Shown piece by piece: positions 40,655 to 48,990 of a DNA stretch of 64,000 nt (positions within the stretch are counted from its first letter, which is position 1; each line of letters starts with the position of its first letter). The position numbers and the translations under genes were made by a program. A model generated the notes under the pieces. That model saw nothing but the letters and a program-made list of their open reading frames with translations, was not told the origin of the DNA and ran no database searches. The DNA comes from Lacisediminihabitans sp040549465 (lineage in GTDB: Bacteria; Actinomycetota; Actinomycetes; Actinomycetales; Microbacteriaceae). The stretch is from positions 1-64,000 of the forward strand of contig NZ_JBEPTL010000009.1 in NCBI RefSeq assembly GCF_040549465.1. The letters run 5' to 3'.

Positions 40655-41277
40655 ACATCAGCGACGCACGCGTCTCGTTCGGCAGCAGAGTCGTGTTCAC
40701 CGGGATGACGGCGACTTTCGAATCCGGTGTGATCACCGCTCTCGTCGGACCATCCGGGAGCGGCAAATCGACATTGCTGGCAGCTATGGCGGGATACCAG
40801 CAACTCGACAGGGGTGACATTTCATACCGAAACGGCGAACGCTCGCTCTCCCCGGATTCCGGATTGATCGCCTGGGTTCCGCAGGGCTCGAACGCGCTTG
40901 GCACCCGCACCGCGCTGGATAATGTGATGATCGCCCCGCTCAGCGAGGGTCGTGCGCCGGATGACGCGCGCGAAGTCGCCACACGAGCCCTCGTCGATGT
41001 CGGCCTCGGCGACCGCGCTGACCAACGCGTGCGGCAACTATCTGGAGGAGAACTGCAGCGGGTCAGCTTTGCGCGAGCGCTCGCCTCATCCAAACCGATT
41101 ATCTTCGCCGACGAACCTTCGGCGGGTCTCGACGGGGCAAACACCGAGTTGCTTGGCGCACTGCTCGCCGGGTTGAGTTCGCACGCGACGATCGTCGTCG
41201 CCACGCACGACCCCATCCTCATCGACGCGGCCGAAGCGGTCGTCCGGTTGCGATCGGAACACATTCATGCACCGTGA
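40645..41277 (+). CDS. ABC transporter ATP-binding protein (MacB/LolD type)
   Basis: GTG 40645 gives 210 residues. Walker A is GPSGSGKSTLLAAMAGY (about 35-51), the Q-loop is IAWVPQGSNALGTRTALDNV, the signature is LSGGELQRVSFARALASSKP, Walker B is IIFADEPSAGLD, and the H-loop is VVATHDPILI. It is short, as in the MacB/LolD/FtsE group that works with FtsX-like permeases. GTG overlaps the adaptor stop; its own stop overlaps the permease start by 11 bases. The tight overlaps indicate one complex made in fixed ratio. Confidence 0.92.
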   Translation: MQIDISDARVSFGSRVVFTGMTATFESGVITALVGPSGSGKSTLLAAMAGYQQLDRGDISYRNGERSLSPDSGLIAWVPQGSNALGTRTALDNVMIAPLSEGRAPDDAREVATRALVDVGLGDRADQRVRQLSGGELQRVSFARALASSKPIIFADEPSAGLDGANTELLGALLAGLSSHATIVVATHDPILIDAAEAVVRLRSEHIHAP

Positions 41278-42304
41278 CCGTTGGGTGTTTCCGCAACTGG
41301 CGCGCGAGGCGACGAAGAACGTGTTCGATACGCACTCCCGTCTCTATGGTCTGCTCGTCGTCGCCGTGCTCATCGGCGTTGCGATCCCGCTCTACTCGGC
41401 CTGGGAATCCGGACAACTACTCACCCAACTTCACGAGGAAGCGAACCAGGGCCGCAACGTACTCACCATTTCCGCTCTGGATCAGAAGTCGCCAGCCGAG
41501 ATCAGCCGCAGGTCGTGTGAGGGCCTGACGCATGATTCGGATGTACTCCGGGCAGGAGTACGTGAGAGCCAGGGCACGAGTGACTTTTCTCAACTGGGCA
41601 CCCTGATTCCCGTCACGGCCGTGAGCGTGACGCTGCTACCCGAACTCGGCCACTATGGCGCGGTCGTCGGGAACGCCATCCGAAAGACCGGTCCACCCTT
41701 CCACCTGGTGATGCCAGATGGCACAGTACAGACCGCGGCGGTCGGCACTACCCAGCCAGACGTGATCGGCACCGCTTCGAGCGTTGCCGTGGGCCTCTCA
41801 CCGGATGTCACGGAGTCCACGCGGTGTTTCGTCGTCCTCGATCCGTTGGCCCGGGCAGCCGCCGTCTCCGACCGTCTCGTCGCAGAACTGGAATCGACCG
41901 GCGGCGCTCTGATAGCCGATGATCAGTTCTCCGAACCCCGCGACCCTATCGAAACCTACCTCGTTCGACCTGACCGCTTCCTTCCTCTTCTCCTCGCATT
42001 CGCCGGGGCCATCACCGCCGGGGCGATGGGACGCCTCCGTACCGGTGAGTGGGCCGCCTACCGCATGTCTGGAACGTCGAGCAGATCGCTTCTCATCATC
42101 CAGCTGCTCGAACAGGCGAGTATCGCCGGCTGCCTCGTCGTCACTGCCAGCCTGACCACGGCCATCGTCTGGCCGCGGATGGTCAGCCCACTGTCGACGG
42201 TGCTCGAAGCTGTGGCGGCCGGCGCCCTGTGGGTAGTCGTGTCGGTCCTGGTGTGTATCGACATCCCCTTTCGCACACCGACCACCCTTGCGAAAGACCG
42301 TTAA
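41267..42304 (+). CDS. ABC transporter permease, FtsX/MacB-like topology
   Basis: This 345-residue protein has one N-terminal helix (about 27-45: LYGLLVVAVLIGVAIPLYSA), an extracytoplasmic domain of about 190 residues and three C-terminal helices (near 240-262, 275-300 and 312-330). That is the one-plus-three topology of FtsX/MacB permeases, which move material by mechanotransmission rather than through a channel. The sequence itself is diverged and I cannot assign a substrate. It closes the operon that separates metY and metX; metX begins 71 bases later. Confidence 0.8.
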   Translation: MHRDRWVFPQLAREATKNVFDTHSRLYGLLVVAVLIGVAIPLYSAWESGQLLTQLHEEANQGRNVLTISALDQKSPAEISRRSCEGLTHDSDVLRAGVRESQGTSDFSQLGTLIPVTAVSVTLLPELGHYGAVVGNAIRKTGPPFHLVMPDGTVQTAAVGTTQPDVIGTASSVAVGLSPDVTESTRCFVVLDPLARAAAVSDRLVAELESTGGALIADDQFSEPRDPIETYLVRPDRFLPLLLAFAGAITAGAMGRLRTGEWAAYRMSGTSSRSLLIIQLLEQASIAGCLVVTASLTTAIVWPRMVSPLSTVLEAVAAGALWVVVSVLVCIDIPFRTPTTLAKDR

Positions 42305-42375
42305 TGCTGCGCTGATCGGGAGAGAGTGTAACAATCGCGTCGGGTCACTCGCGATCTTGAGATACTTGCCTAGAG

Positions 42376-43581
42376 ATGGATTGGCAGACACCAGAGGACA
42401 CGGTCCCGTCGAGCTTCGTAACCGAGGCCAACGCGCGAGCCATCATCGGCAAACCCCGAGCAACAGGGGCCTGGCGTGAGGGTGATAATCCGGGGGATCG
42501 CCTCTTCGTATCGATCGGCCAACAGGATCTCGAACGTGGCGGCTCGCTGCCTTCGGTGCGCATAGCCTACGAGACCTGGGGCACCCTCAACGCCGACGCC
42601 AGCAACGCCATCCTGGTGTTGCACGCCCTGACCGGTGACAGCCACCTGATCGGCGCACCGGGGCCTGGGCATCCGACTGCCGGCTGGTGGTCCGGAATCA
42701 TCGGCGCAGGCAAACACATCGACACCGATCGCTGGTTCGTCGTCGCACCCAACATGCTCGGCGGTTGCCAGGGAACTACGGGTCCGGCCTCCTTCGCTCC
42801 TGACGGCCGCGAGTGGGGTCCACGCTTTCCCTACCTGACGATCCGCGACCAGGTCGCGGCGCAGGCGGCGTTCTCCGATGCCATCGGCATCGGCAGGTGG
42901 GCGGCCGTGGTTGGCGGTTCCATGGGTGGCATGCAGTCGCTCGAGTGGGCCATCGGGCATCCTGATCGCCTGGAGCGTGTTGCTATTCTCGCCGCACCCT
43001 CAACCAGCAATGCCGACCAGATCGCCCTGAACTCTGTGCAGATCGAGGCAATTCGCATGGACTCACAGTTCGCGGACGGCGACTATTACGAGGCAGCGGA
43101 TGGCGAAGGGCCGTACCGTGGCCTGTCACTGGCGAGGCGCATGGCGCTGCTCAACTATCGCTCGCCCGGCGAATTGAACGACCGCTTCGAACGCAGTTGG
43201 CAGAGCAGTATCAGCCCGCTCGGAGCATCGGGAAAATTCGCGGTAGAGAGCTATCTCGACTTTCACGGCAACAAGTTCACCAGGCGCTTCGATGCCAACA
43301 GTTACGTAGTACTCGTGCAGGCGATGGACTCCCATGACATCGGTCGGGACCGTGGCGGAGTGGCTGCGGCCCTCGCGAGTGTCACGGCGAAGAGCCTGGT
43401 TCTCGGCATCGATAGCGACAGGCTCTTTCCTGTGGCACAGCAGGCGGCGATCGCCAGCCGCCTCGACGACAATATCGACGACGGCGAGGTCGTCGTTATT
43501 CATTCGGAGTTCGGTCACGACGGGTTTCTCATTGAGGATGATCTCGTCGGACCGCAGCTCGCCCGCCTTCTCAATTCGTAA
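42376..43581 (+). CDS. metX: Homoserine O-acetyltransferase
   Basis: This 401-residue alpha/beta hydrolase has the metX motif set: RIAYETWGTLNADASNAILV, LHALTGDSH, the nucleophile elbow GGSMGGMQSLEW (Ser near 178), the Asp segment LVLGIDSDRLFPVAQQ, and the catalytic His in HSEFGHDGFLIE. It transfers acetyl from acetyl-CoA to homoserine, giving the substrate of MetY. ATG 42376 follows TAGAG with little Shine-Dalgarno. The upstream gene is an ABC permease, so it needs a promoter of its own in the 71-base gap. Confidence 0.95.
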   Translation: MDWQTPEDTVPSSFVTEANARAIIGKPRATGAWREGDNPGDRLFVSIGQQDLERGGSLPSVRIAYETWGTLNADASNAILVLHALTGDSHLIGAPGPGHPTAGWWSGIIGAGKHIDTDRWFVVAPNMLGGCQGTTGPASFAPDGREWGPRFPYLTIRDQVAAQAAFSDAIGIGRWAAVVGGSMGGMQSLEWAIGHPDRLERVAILAAPSTSNADQIALNSVQIEAIRMDSQFADGDYYEAADGEGPYRGLSLARRMALLNYRSPGELNDRFERSWQSSISPLGASGKFAVESYLDFHGNKFTRRFDANSYVVLVQAMDSHDIGRDRGGVAAALASVTAKSLVLGIDSDRLFPVAQQAAIASRLDDNIDDGEVVVIHSEFGHDGFLIEDDLVGPQLARLLNS

Positions 43582-43674
43582 CCGTACACGCGAGTTCCTA
43601 TCAGCTTGGATATGCTGGTGCACAGAGTGGTCTGTTACGGCAATTAGGTCGAAGGATCCATTCGGGGGGATGCG

Positions 43675-44343
43675 GTGACTGTCACGACCAAACGGGCGCG
43701 CCCGAGCGCCATCCGCGTAGCGATCGTCGACGACCACCGGCTCGTCATCGATGGACTCGTTGCGCACCTCGCTGCCCGCCGCCACGGTATCGAAGTGGTG
43801 ATCGGCGAACCCACCTGGGTCGGGCTTCTCTCCCACAGCGAGTTTCCTGTCGATGTGGCGGTTCTCGATCTCAACCTTGACGACAGCATCGCGATCGATA
43901 CGAAGGTTCGTGCGCTGAACGCGGCCGGAACGCGCACCATCGTGATGAGCAGGCACGCTGACCCCTCGTCCGTGCAGGGCGCTTTCAAAGCGGGGGCCCT
44001 CGCCTTCGTTCCCAAGACGGAACCTGCCGACGAACTCGTCAAAGCGATCCAGGCGGCTGCCGCAGGCAAGCGGTACGAGAATGGCCCGTTGCTGCGCGCG
44101 CTGTCGGAACCGACCGCCTCAGAGAATCCCGGCCTCGGCAAACAGGAGCGCCGCGCACTCGTGCTCTACGCCTCAGGGCGCTCGATCCGCGAAGTCGCCC
44201 GCGACATGGGAACGACCGAGGAGACAGTGAAGTCCTACATCAAGCGCGGACGACGCAAGTACCGGGAGATCGGGATCGACCTCGGCACCAAAATCCTGCT
44301 GCGCCGTCACGGTATCCGCGAGGGATGGCTGACGCCGGAGTAA
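43675..44343 (+). CDS. LuxR-family response regulator (copy 1)
   Basis: This is a 222-residue NarL/FixJ-type regulator. The receiver has VAIVDDHRLVIDGLVAHLAA, the phosphoacceptor Asp in VAVLDLNLDD, MSRH, and a conserved Lys in FVPKTE. The LuxR HTH is LGKQERRALVLYASGRSIRE and MGTTEETVKSYIKRGRRKYR. It is clearly paralogous to the regulator at 48284 (shared EFPVDV and DLDL regions, and IDLGTK/IDVGTK with LRR/LRK ends). A GGGGGG-type ribosome site precedes GTG. No kinase lies directly beside it; the nearest is 1.5 kb downstream, after a cation exchanger. Confidence 0.92.
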   Translation: MTVTTKRARPSAIRVAIVDDHRLVIDGLVAHLAARRHGIEVVIGEPTWVGLLSHSEFPVDVAVLDLNLDDSIAIDTKVRALNAAGTRTIVMSRHADPSSVQGAFKAGALAFVPKTEPADELVKAIQAAAAGKRYENGPLLRALSEPTASENPGLGKQERRALVLYASGRSIREVARDMGTTEETVKSYIKRGRRKYREIGIDLGTKILLRRHGIREGWLTPE

Positions 44344-44623
44344 GGCGTTGCCGCGTCATCCCGTCCGGACAGCTCGACCGACGTGTCCAGCGGCCGTCCA
44401 GCCACTCGGGAGCGACCAGCACGTCGTTGCGGACGAGATCCGCCGCGCGATCCGGGAAGCCGTAGACGAACGAGTCGCTATGCGGCGGGAGACCTAAAGC
44501 CGCCCGAGAGAGGGACGATCATCGCCGGAGCAACTTGACGATATTGACGGAGACAGATTTGTGGCGCTTATCGATTTCGAAGGCTGCCCTCCCAGAAACG
44601 GTGTGTGAGCGCTTAAATGGACT
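44344..44623. other. 280-base intergenic region, no gene seen
   Basis: No convincing ORF or RNA gene was found. TGAGCGCTTA (44606-44615) resembles the LacI core at 6401-6410 at 9 of 10 positions, perhaps by chance. A short frame ending at TAA 44495 has Arg-rich codons without a start context. Confidence 0.4.
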
Positions 44624-45682
44624 GTGCTCACTCACTTGCCTCTATGGTTGCTCGTTCTCGTTTTCGTCGTCTCGGGCGCGGTGATCTGGTTTGCCGGAAT
44701 CCAGCTGTCGAAGTCGACTGATCGGCTCGATAAACGCTTACACCTCGGCAGCGCACTGGGTGGCCTGATATTGCTTGCGATTGCCACGAATCTCCCCGAG
44801 ATCGCGATCACGGTAACGGCTGCCGCCAGTGGGGCGGTCGGAATCGCGGTCGGAAATATCCTGGGTGGAATCGCGATACAAACCGTGGTGATCGCGGTCC
44901 TCGACAGATTCGGGAAACGAGAAAAAGGTGCGCCCCCGCTCACATATCGGGCGGCATCATTGACTCTCGTCGTTGAGGCGCTAACGGTGGTCGCAATTTT
45001 GGCGCTAGTCGTTGCGGGGACACAGCTGCCAAAGACCTTGGATCTGTTCCGAGTCACCCCGCAAGCACTTCTCATTGTTGCCGCCTGGGTGTTGGGACTG
45101 CTCCTCGTCCGTCAAGCAGGGCGACACTTGCCGTGGGATCGGGATGGGGCTGCCCCCGATGCCGGGCCTCCGAAACAGGCCCCTCAGACCGGTGAACGCA
45201 AGCAACAGCACAGTCTCGCCGCCACTGTCGGGATCTTCCTCGGCGCGGCTGGCGCAACACTGGTGGCTGGCTTCTTTCTGGAACAGAGCGGGGACGCGGC
45301 GTCCTCCCAGATTGGGTTGTCCGGTATTTTGTTTGGCGCGACCGTGCTGGCATTAGCGACCTCGCTTCCCGAAATCTCGACGGGCCTGCAATCCATGCGT
45401 CAAGGCGATGAAAGCCTGGCCATCAGCGACATATTTGGGGGGAACGCTTTCTTGCCCGTGCTGTTTCTGATTGCCGGTTTGATAAGCGGTCAGGCGGTAC
45501 TTCCCCAAGCGGGATCGGCCGACATTTATCTCACCGCGATCGCCGCGCTGCTCACCGCCGTCTACGCATTCGGACTGCTTTTTCGACCCAAGCGACGAGT
45601 GCTGGGCATGGGCATCGATTCAATTGCCGTAGTCATTTTGTACCTGATAGGCATCGGAGGGCTCTTCGCGATCAGTCGGTGA
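44624..45682 (+). CDS. Ca2+:cation antiporter (CaCA) family protein
   Basis: This 352-residue membrane protein has the two CaCA alpha-repeats: LAIATNLPEIAITVTAAASG (about 52-71) and LALATSLPEISTGLQSM in the second half, with the GN-rich continuation VGNILGGIAIQTVV and DIFGGNAFLPVLFL. Two bundles of about five helices are joined by a charged cytoplasmic loop (about 170-195). It probably exchanges Ca2+ for Na+ or H+. Third-position A/T is visibly more frequent than in flanking genes, which suggests acquisition. Start GTG 44624; ribosome site unclear. Confidence 0.88.
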   Translation: MLTHLPLWLLVLVFVVSGAVIWFAGIQLSKSTDRLDKRLHLGSALGGLILLAIATNLPEIAITVTAAASGAVGIAVGNILGGIAIQTVVIAVLDRFGKREKGAPPLTYRAASLTLVVEALTVVAILALVVAGTQLPKTLDLFRVTPQALLIVAAWVLGLLLVRQAGRHLPWDRDGAAPDAGPPKQAPQTGERKQQHSLAATVGIFLGAAGATLVAGFFLEQSGDAASSQIGLSGILFGATVLALATSLPEISTGLQSMRQGDESLAISDIFGGNAFLPVLFLIAGLISGQAVLPQAGSADIYLTAIAALLTAVYAFGLLFRPKRRVLGMGIDSIAVVILYLIGIGGLFAISR

Positions 45683-45806
45683 ACTAGTGCCAAAGAAGCC
45701 GCCCGCGGCGGAAAGTCAACCGGAATCGAGGGTGGTTTCTCGTCTCCGACAGTGACGGCCTGTCGGAACAGCAGCAGTGTTGCACCCCCACTAAAGGTCA
45801 CAGTGT

Positions 45807-46985
45807 GTGACTATTACTAGCGTGGAACTCATCGCCAAAGAGCGCGATCGACTTCTCCAGCGCTCCACCCGGGTGATCGGGCTCGGCTCGACGGTAATCG
45901 CTCTTGCCTGTTTCAGCGTGCCGGGGGTGCTGGACGGGACGACGTACCTCGCAACACTGCCGCTGTTCGTGGTGCTCGCCTTCAGCCTGTTCCGGCTCGG
46001 CATCAACCAGTCGGTGGTCTGGGTGTGCCTCGGCATGGCTGCCGGCCTCGGAATCCTCGTCGTCGTACAGGTTCCCGTCGGAGACCCACCAGGGCCGGCT
46101 ATCGGTGCCGCTCTCATTCCGTTGGCCGCTGGAGCGATCGGATCCTTCGCGATCGTGCTCACGACAGCGGTATCACGCATTGTGATTCTGGCCGTTGGAT
46201 TCGTCGTGACCGTGGTGCTCACCGAACTGGCGATTCCCGGCCCTTTCCTGGTGTCGATGGAGGGTGCGGCCGTGGTGCTCGGCTGGATCCTCGCGACCGT
46301 GCTCGGCTACTGGCTGTCGGCCAGCATTCCGCGCGCAGCACGCCGCATCTACAGCATCGGACGCGCCCACCGTGCTGAGCGTCAGGCGAGTGAGACGGAG
46401 GCCCAGCGGCGACAGGGCGCCCGCCTGCTGCACGACACCGTGCTGGCCACCCTTACCCTCCTGGCCCACTCCGGCGTTGGCGTGACGGTATCGGCCATGC
46501 AGCAACAGGCCGGCGAGGATGCCCGCCTCCTCAGGCAACTCCGGCTCGGTGGCACGCCGATGCCGCAGTCATCCGGTGACTACAACCTCGAACCTGTCGA
46601 GGAGTCGGCACTTGGAACCACCCTCGAGTCGGTGAAACAGCGCTTCGGTCGTATGGGGCTCGAAGTCAGCTGGCACGGCACGGGGCAGGTGCTGCTGCCG
46701 AGCGAAGTGCTCGACGCCTTCTTGCTCGCGCTGGCCGAATGTCTCGAGAATGTGCGCCGTCACGCCGGCGTGACCGACGCCCACGTCACCATCACGGATG
46801 ACGAAACGACAGTGCGCGCGATGGTCACGGATGCCGGTGTCGGCTTCGATCTGAAAGACATCGACGAGGCGCGCCTTGGCTTCAAAGACTCGGTCGTCGC
46901 GCGCCTCAGGGATGTCGGCGGGAACGCCCGCCTGTTCTCCTCCCCCGGCGCCGGAACGACTGTTGTACTCGAAGTGCCGAAATGA
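45807..46985 (+). CDS. Membrane histidine kinase, NarL-type (HisKA_3-like)
   Basis: This 392-residue kinase has five or six N-terminal helices (residues about 25-175) with no extracellular sensor domain. The phospho-His helix is QGARLLHDTVLATLTLLAHS (His near 212). The ATPase N-box is LALAECLENVRRHAGVTDAH and the G-box is VTDAGVGFDLKDIDEARLGF, then SSPGAGTTVVLEV. It overlaps the next membrane protein by four bases (ATGA). The likely partner is the response regulator at 48284, and perhaps its paralog at 43675. Several GTG codons compete for the start; 45807 gives a plausible cytoplasmic N-terminus. Confidence 0.9.
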   Translation: MTITSVELIAKERDRLLQRSTRVIGLGSTVIALACFSVPGVLDGTTYLATLPLFVVLAFSLFRLGINQSVVWVCLGMAAGLGILVVVQVPVGDPPGPAIGAALIPLAAGAIGSFAIVLTTAVSRIVILAVGFVVTVVLTELAIPGPFLVSMEGAAVVLGWILATVLGYWLSASIPRAARRIYSIGRAHRAERQASETEAQRRQGARLLHDTVLATLTLLAHSGVGVTVSAMQQQAGEDARLLRQLRLGGTPMPQSSGDYNLEPVEESALGTTLESVKQRFGRMGLEVSWHGTGQVLLPSEVLDAFLLALAECLENVRRHAGVTDAHVTITDDETTVRAMVTDAGVGFDLKDIDEARLGFKDSVVARLRDVGGNARLFSSPGAGTTVVLEVPK

Positions 46986-48247
46986 GCGGTAGCCAGGTGA
47001 GCGGGTACTCAAGGCCAGACGAGAACACTCTCGGCGTCATCCTCGGCAAGCGCAACCGTGCGGGTGTCCCGGCAGGATCGACCGCCGGGCGCGCGATGCG
47101 GCAGGCCAGTGCGCGCGGCGGCAGCCTCGGCACCGGATATCTCGGCGTCGGAGCGAGTGTGATCGCTACTGTCCAGGCGATATACGGCCTACTGGCCTTC
47201 GCCGGCCATGCCGCTACCTATCCCAGCCTGCTGCCGGTTGTGGTCGCCTGGCTGCTCTACGCGCTCACCCTCGTCGGCGTTGCCGTGTCCATCGCTGCCC
47301 GCGGTGAACGAATGTCGAATCTGTTCTTCGCGGCCTTCCTGATTATGCTCGCCGGCGTGGTCGCCCTCGACCTCGTCGCGATCTGGCCGTTGCACGAGAT
47401 TGGTGGATACGCCACAGCCTCGGCATCTGCGGGGTTCGGACTTCTCGCAGCCCTCACCCTGCGACGGGAGTGGGAGATCCTCGTGGCCGCGATCGTGCTC
47501 GGCGTGGTTCTCACCGTAGCGGTCGTGATGACCACACCCCTCACCGCAGAGACGATCCCGGCGCAGTTGCTGCTGGTGGCGACATCCGTAATGCCTGCTC
47601 TCGTCGGGCTCTATATCGTGCGTCGGTTCCGCCGCATCGTCCAGCTCGAACTGGACAGGGTGCTTGTGCAGAGTACGGTCTCCGCCCCGCGTTTCGCGGT
47701 GGGCATGCTCGCCTCTGAGGAACTCGCGAGACTCGACCTCGCCGCCGAGGAACTGCTCGACTCCGTAGCCATGGGCCGCATTCGTCTGCCGCTCACACCG
47801 CGCACCGCGTCGGTGGCCGCCTCGCTCGCGACAGAGCTGCGACTGCACCTGATCGAGGGCCGCCGGGAAACCTGGCTCTATCACGCGATCACCGAGTCGG
47901 AACAGCTCGGCAAATCGGTGACACTGGTCGACCGAGGAAGCCTCGCCGGCCTCCTCGCACCCCAACAACGTGACGGCCTCCTCGCCGCCGTCTGGCTGCT
48001 CGTGAACGACCAGAAGTCGAACCCGACAGCATCGCTCACCCTCGGGCCGGTCACCACCGCGCCGGAACCGGGCTCCAGAACCATCACGGTGCCGCTGGTG
48101 ATCACCACCACAGCGATTTCGCGAAATCGCGTCGATCCAGCAACCTGGGACGCGATCGGAAAGGTGGGACGCTTCATCGATTCGACCCACAACTCGAGCC
48201 TGCGTGTCGAGATCGAGTGCAGAGTGAACAATCCGGCAGACCAATAG
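46982..48247 (+). CDS. Multi-helix membrane protein, kinase-like but lacking catalytic boxes
   Basis: This 421-residue protein has a long basic cytoplasmic N-terminus, about six helices (residues 55-210, e.g. LGVGASVIATVQAIYGLLAF), then a cytoplasmic region of about 200 residues. That region is laid out like a histidine kinase: a helical pair (RFAVGMLASEELARLDLAAE) without the H-box, and LAPQQRDGLLAAVWLLVNDQ in the N-box position without the required Asn/G-box series. No ATP-binding motif is visible. It is co-translated with the true kinase upstream and followed by the regulator. A pseudokinase sensor that modulates the pair is my inference. Confidence 0.7.
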   Translation: MSGSQVSGYSRPDENTLGVILGKRNRAGVPAGSTAGRAMRQASARGGSLGTGYLGVGASVIATVQAIYGLLAFAGHAATYPSLLPVVVAWLLYALTLVGVAVSIAARGERMSNLFFAAFLIMLAGVVALDLVAIWPLHEIGGYATASASAGFGLLAALTLRREWEILVAAIVLGVVLTVAVVMTTPLTAETIPAQLLLVATSVMPALVGLYIVRRFRRIVQLELDRVLVQSTVSAPRFAVGMLASEELARLDLAAEELLDSVAMGRIRLPLTPRTASVAASLATELRLHLIEGRRETWLYHAITESEQLGKSVTLVDRGSLAGLLAPQQRDGLLAAVWLLVNDQKSNPTASLTLGPVTTAPEPGSRTITVPLVITTTAISRNRVDPATWDAIGKVGRFIDSTHNSSLRVEIECRVNNPADQ

Positions 48248-48251
48248 CATG

Positions 48252-48268
48252 CTGGACAAGTAGTCCAG
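48252..48268 (+). repeat. Short inverted repeat before the second response regulator
   Basis: CTGGAC and GTCCAG flank a 5-base spacer, 15 bases before GTG 48284. It might be an operator or an RNA hairpin covering the start; function unproven. Confidence 0.35.
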
Positions 48269-48283
48269 AGAATGGAATGACCA

Positions 48284-48955
48284 GTGACCGAAGCAGACAA
48301 CCGCATCCGCCTAGCCCTCGTCGACGACCACAAGATGCTTCTCGGGGCGTTGACCGAGTGGATTCGCAATGCCGCGAGTGACATCAACATGGTCGCGGCG
48401 CTCTCCACCTGGCCGGAGCTGCTCATTCATCCCGAGTTCCCCGTCGACGTGGTGCTTCTCGACCTCGACCTCAAAGACAACATCCCGATCTCGCTCAAGA
48501 TCTCGACGCTCAAGACCACCGGGGTCAAGACGGTGCTCATGAGCACCTACTCCGAGCCGAACGTCGTGCGCGAGGCCCTCGCCGCCGGGGCTCTCGGGTA
48601 CCTGGTGAAGAGTGAGGATGCCGAGATGATCGTCGAAGCGATCCGTGCCGCGGCGAAGGGCGAATCCTATATCTCTGCTGAGCTCGACTTGGCGCTCAAC
48701 GCGGGCGATGTCGGCGGGTCGCCCAAGCTCAGCGCACAGGAACGCCGTGTCATGGCCCTGTACGGCGGCGGGGAGCCGGTGAAGGCTGTCGCGTACCAGC
48801 TCGGCATCTCCGAGGAGACCGCGAAGTCTTACCTCAAGCGCATCCGTGAGAAGTATCGGGTGGCCGGGATCGACGTCGGCACCAAGGTGGCACTGCGTAA
48901 GCGGGCCATCCAGGACGGCATCCTGCTCTCCACGGACGCCCCGAACAGTTTCTAG
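48284..48955 (+). CDS. LuxR-family response regulator (copy 2)
   Basis: This is a 223-residue NarL-type regulator. LALVDDHKMLLGALTEWI, phosphoacceptor Asp in VVLLDLDLKDN, MSTYSEPNVV, Lys in LVKSED, and the HTH LSAQERRVMALYGGGEPVKA with EETAKSYLKRIREKYR. The start GTG follows TGGAATGA. It is directly downstream of the kinase and the kinase-like gene and is likely their output. It shares high similarity with the regulator at 43675, including the unusual KSY(L/I)KR recognition helix, so both may bind similar sites. No target promoter could be identified. Confidence 0.93.
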   Translation: MTEADNRIRLALVDDHKMLLGALTEWIRNAASDINMVAALSTWPELLIHPEFPVDVVLLDLDLKDNIPISLKISTLKTTGVKTVLMSTYSEPNVVREALAAGALGYLVKSEDAEMIVEAIRAAAKGESYISAELDLALNAGDVGGSPKLSAQERRVMALYGGGEPVKAVAYQLGISEETAKSYLKRIREKYRVAGIDVGTKVALRKRAIQDGILLSTDAPNSF

Positions 48956-48990
48956 AACCTAGAGGGACGGCTACTCGGCGTTGAGGGGCG

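Noticed and set aside
44606..44615. TGAGCGCTTA as a second LacI operator
   Set aside because: Only the core half matches, without the flanking ACGT palindrome, and it is far from sugar genes.
48113..48130. Perfect 18-base palindrome GCGATTTCG/CGAAATCGC
   Set aside because: It lies inside the coding sequence of the kinase-like gene and encodes ordinary residues; no regulatory context.
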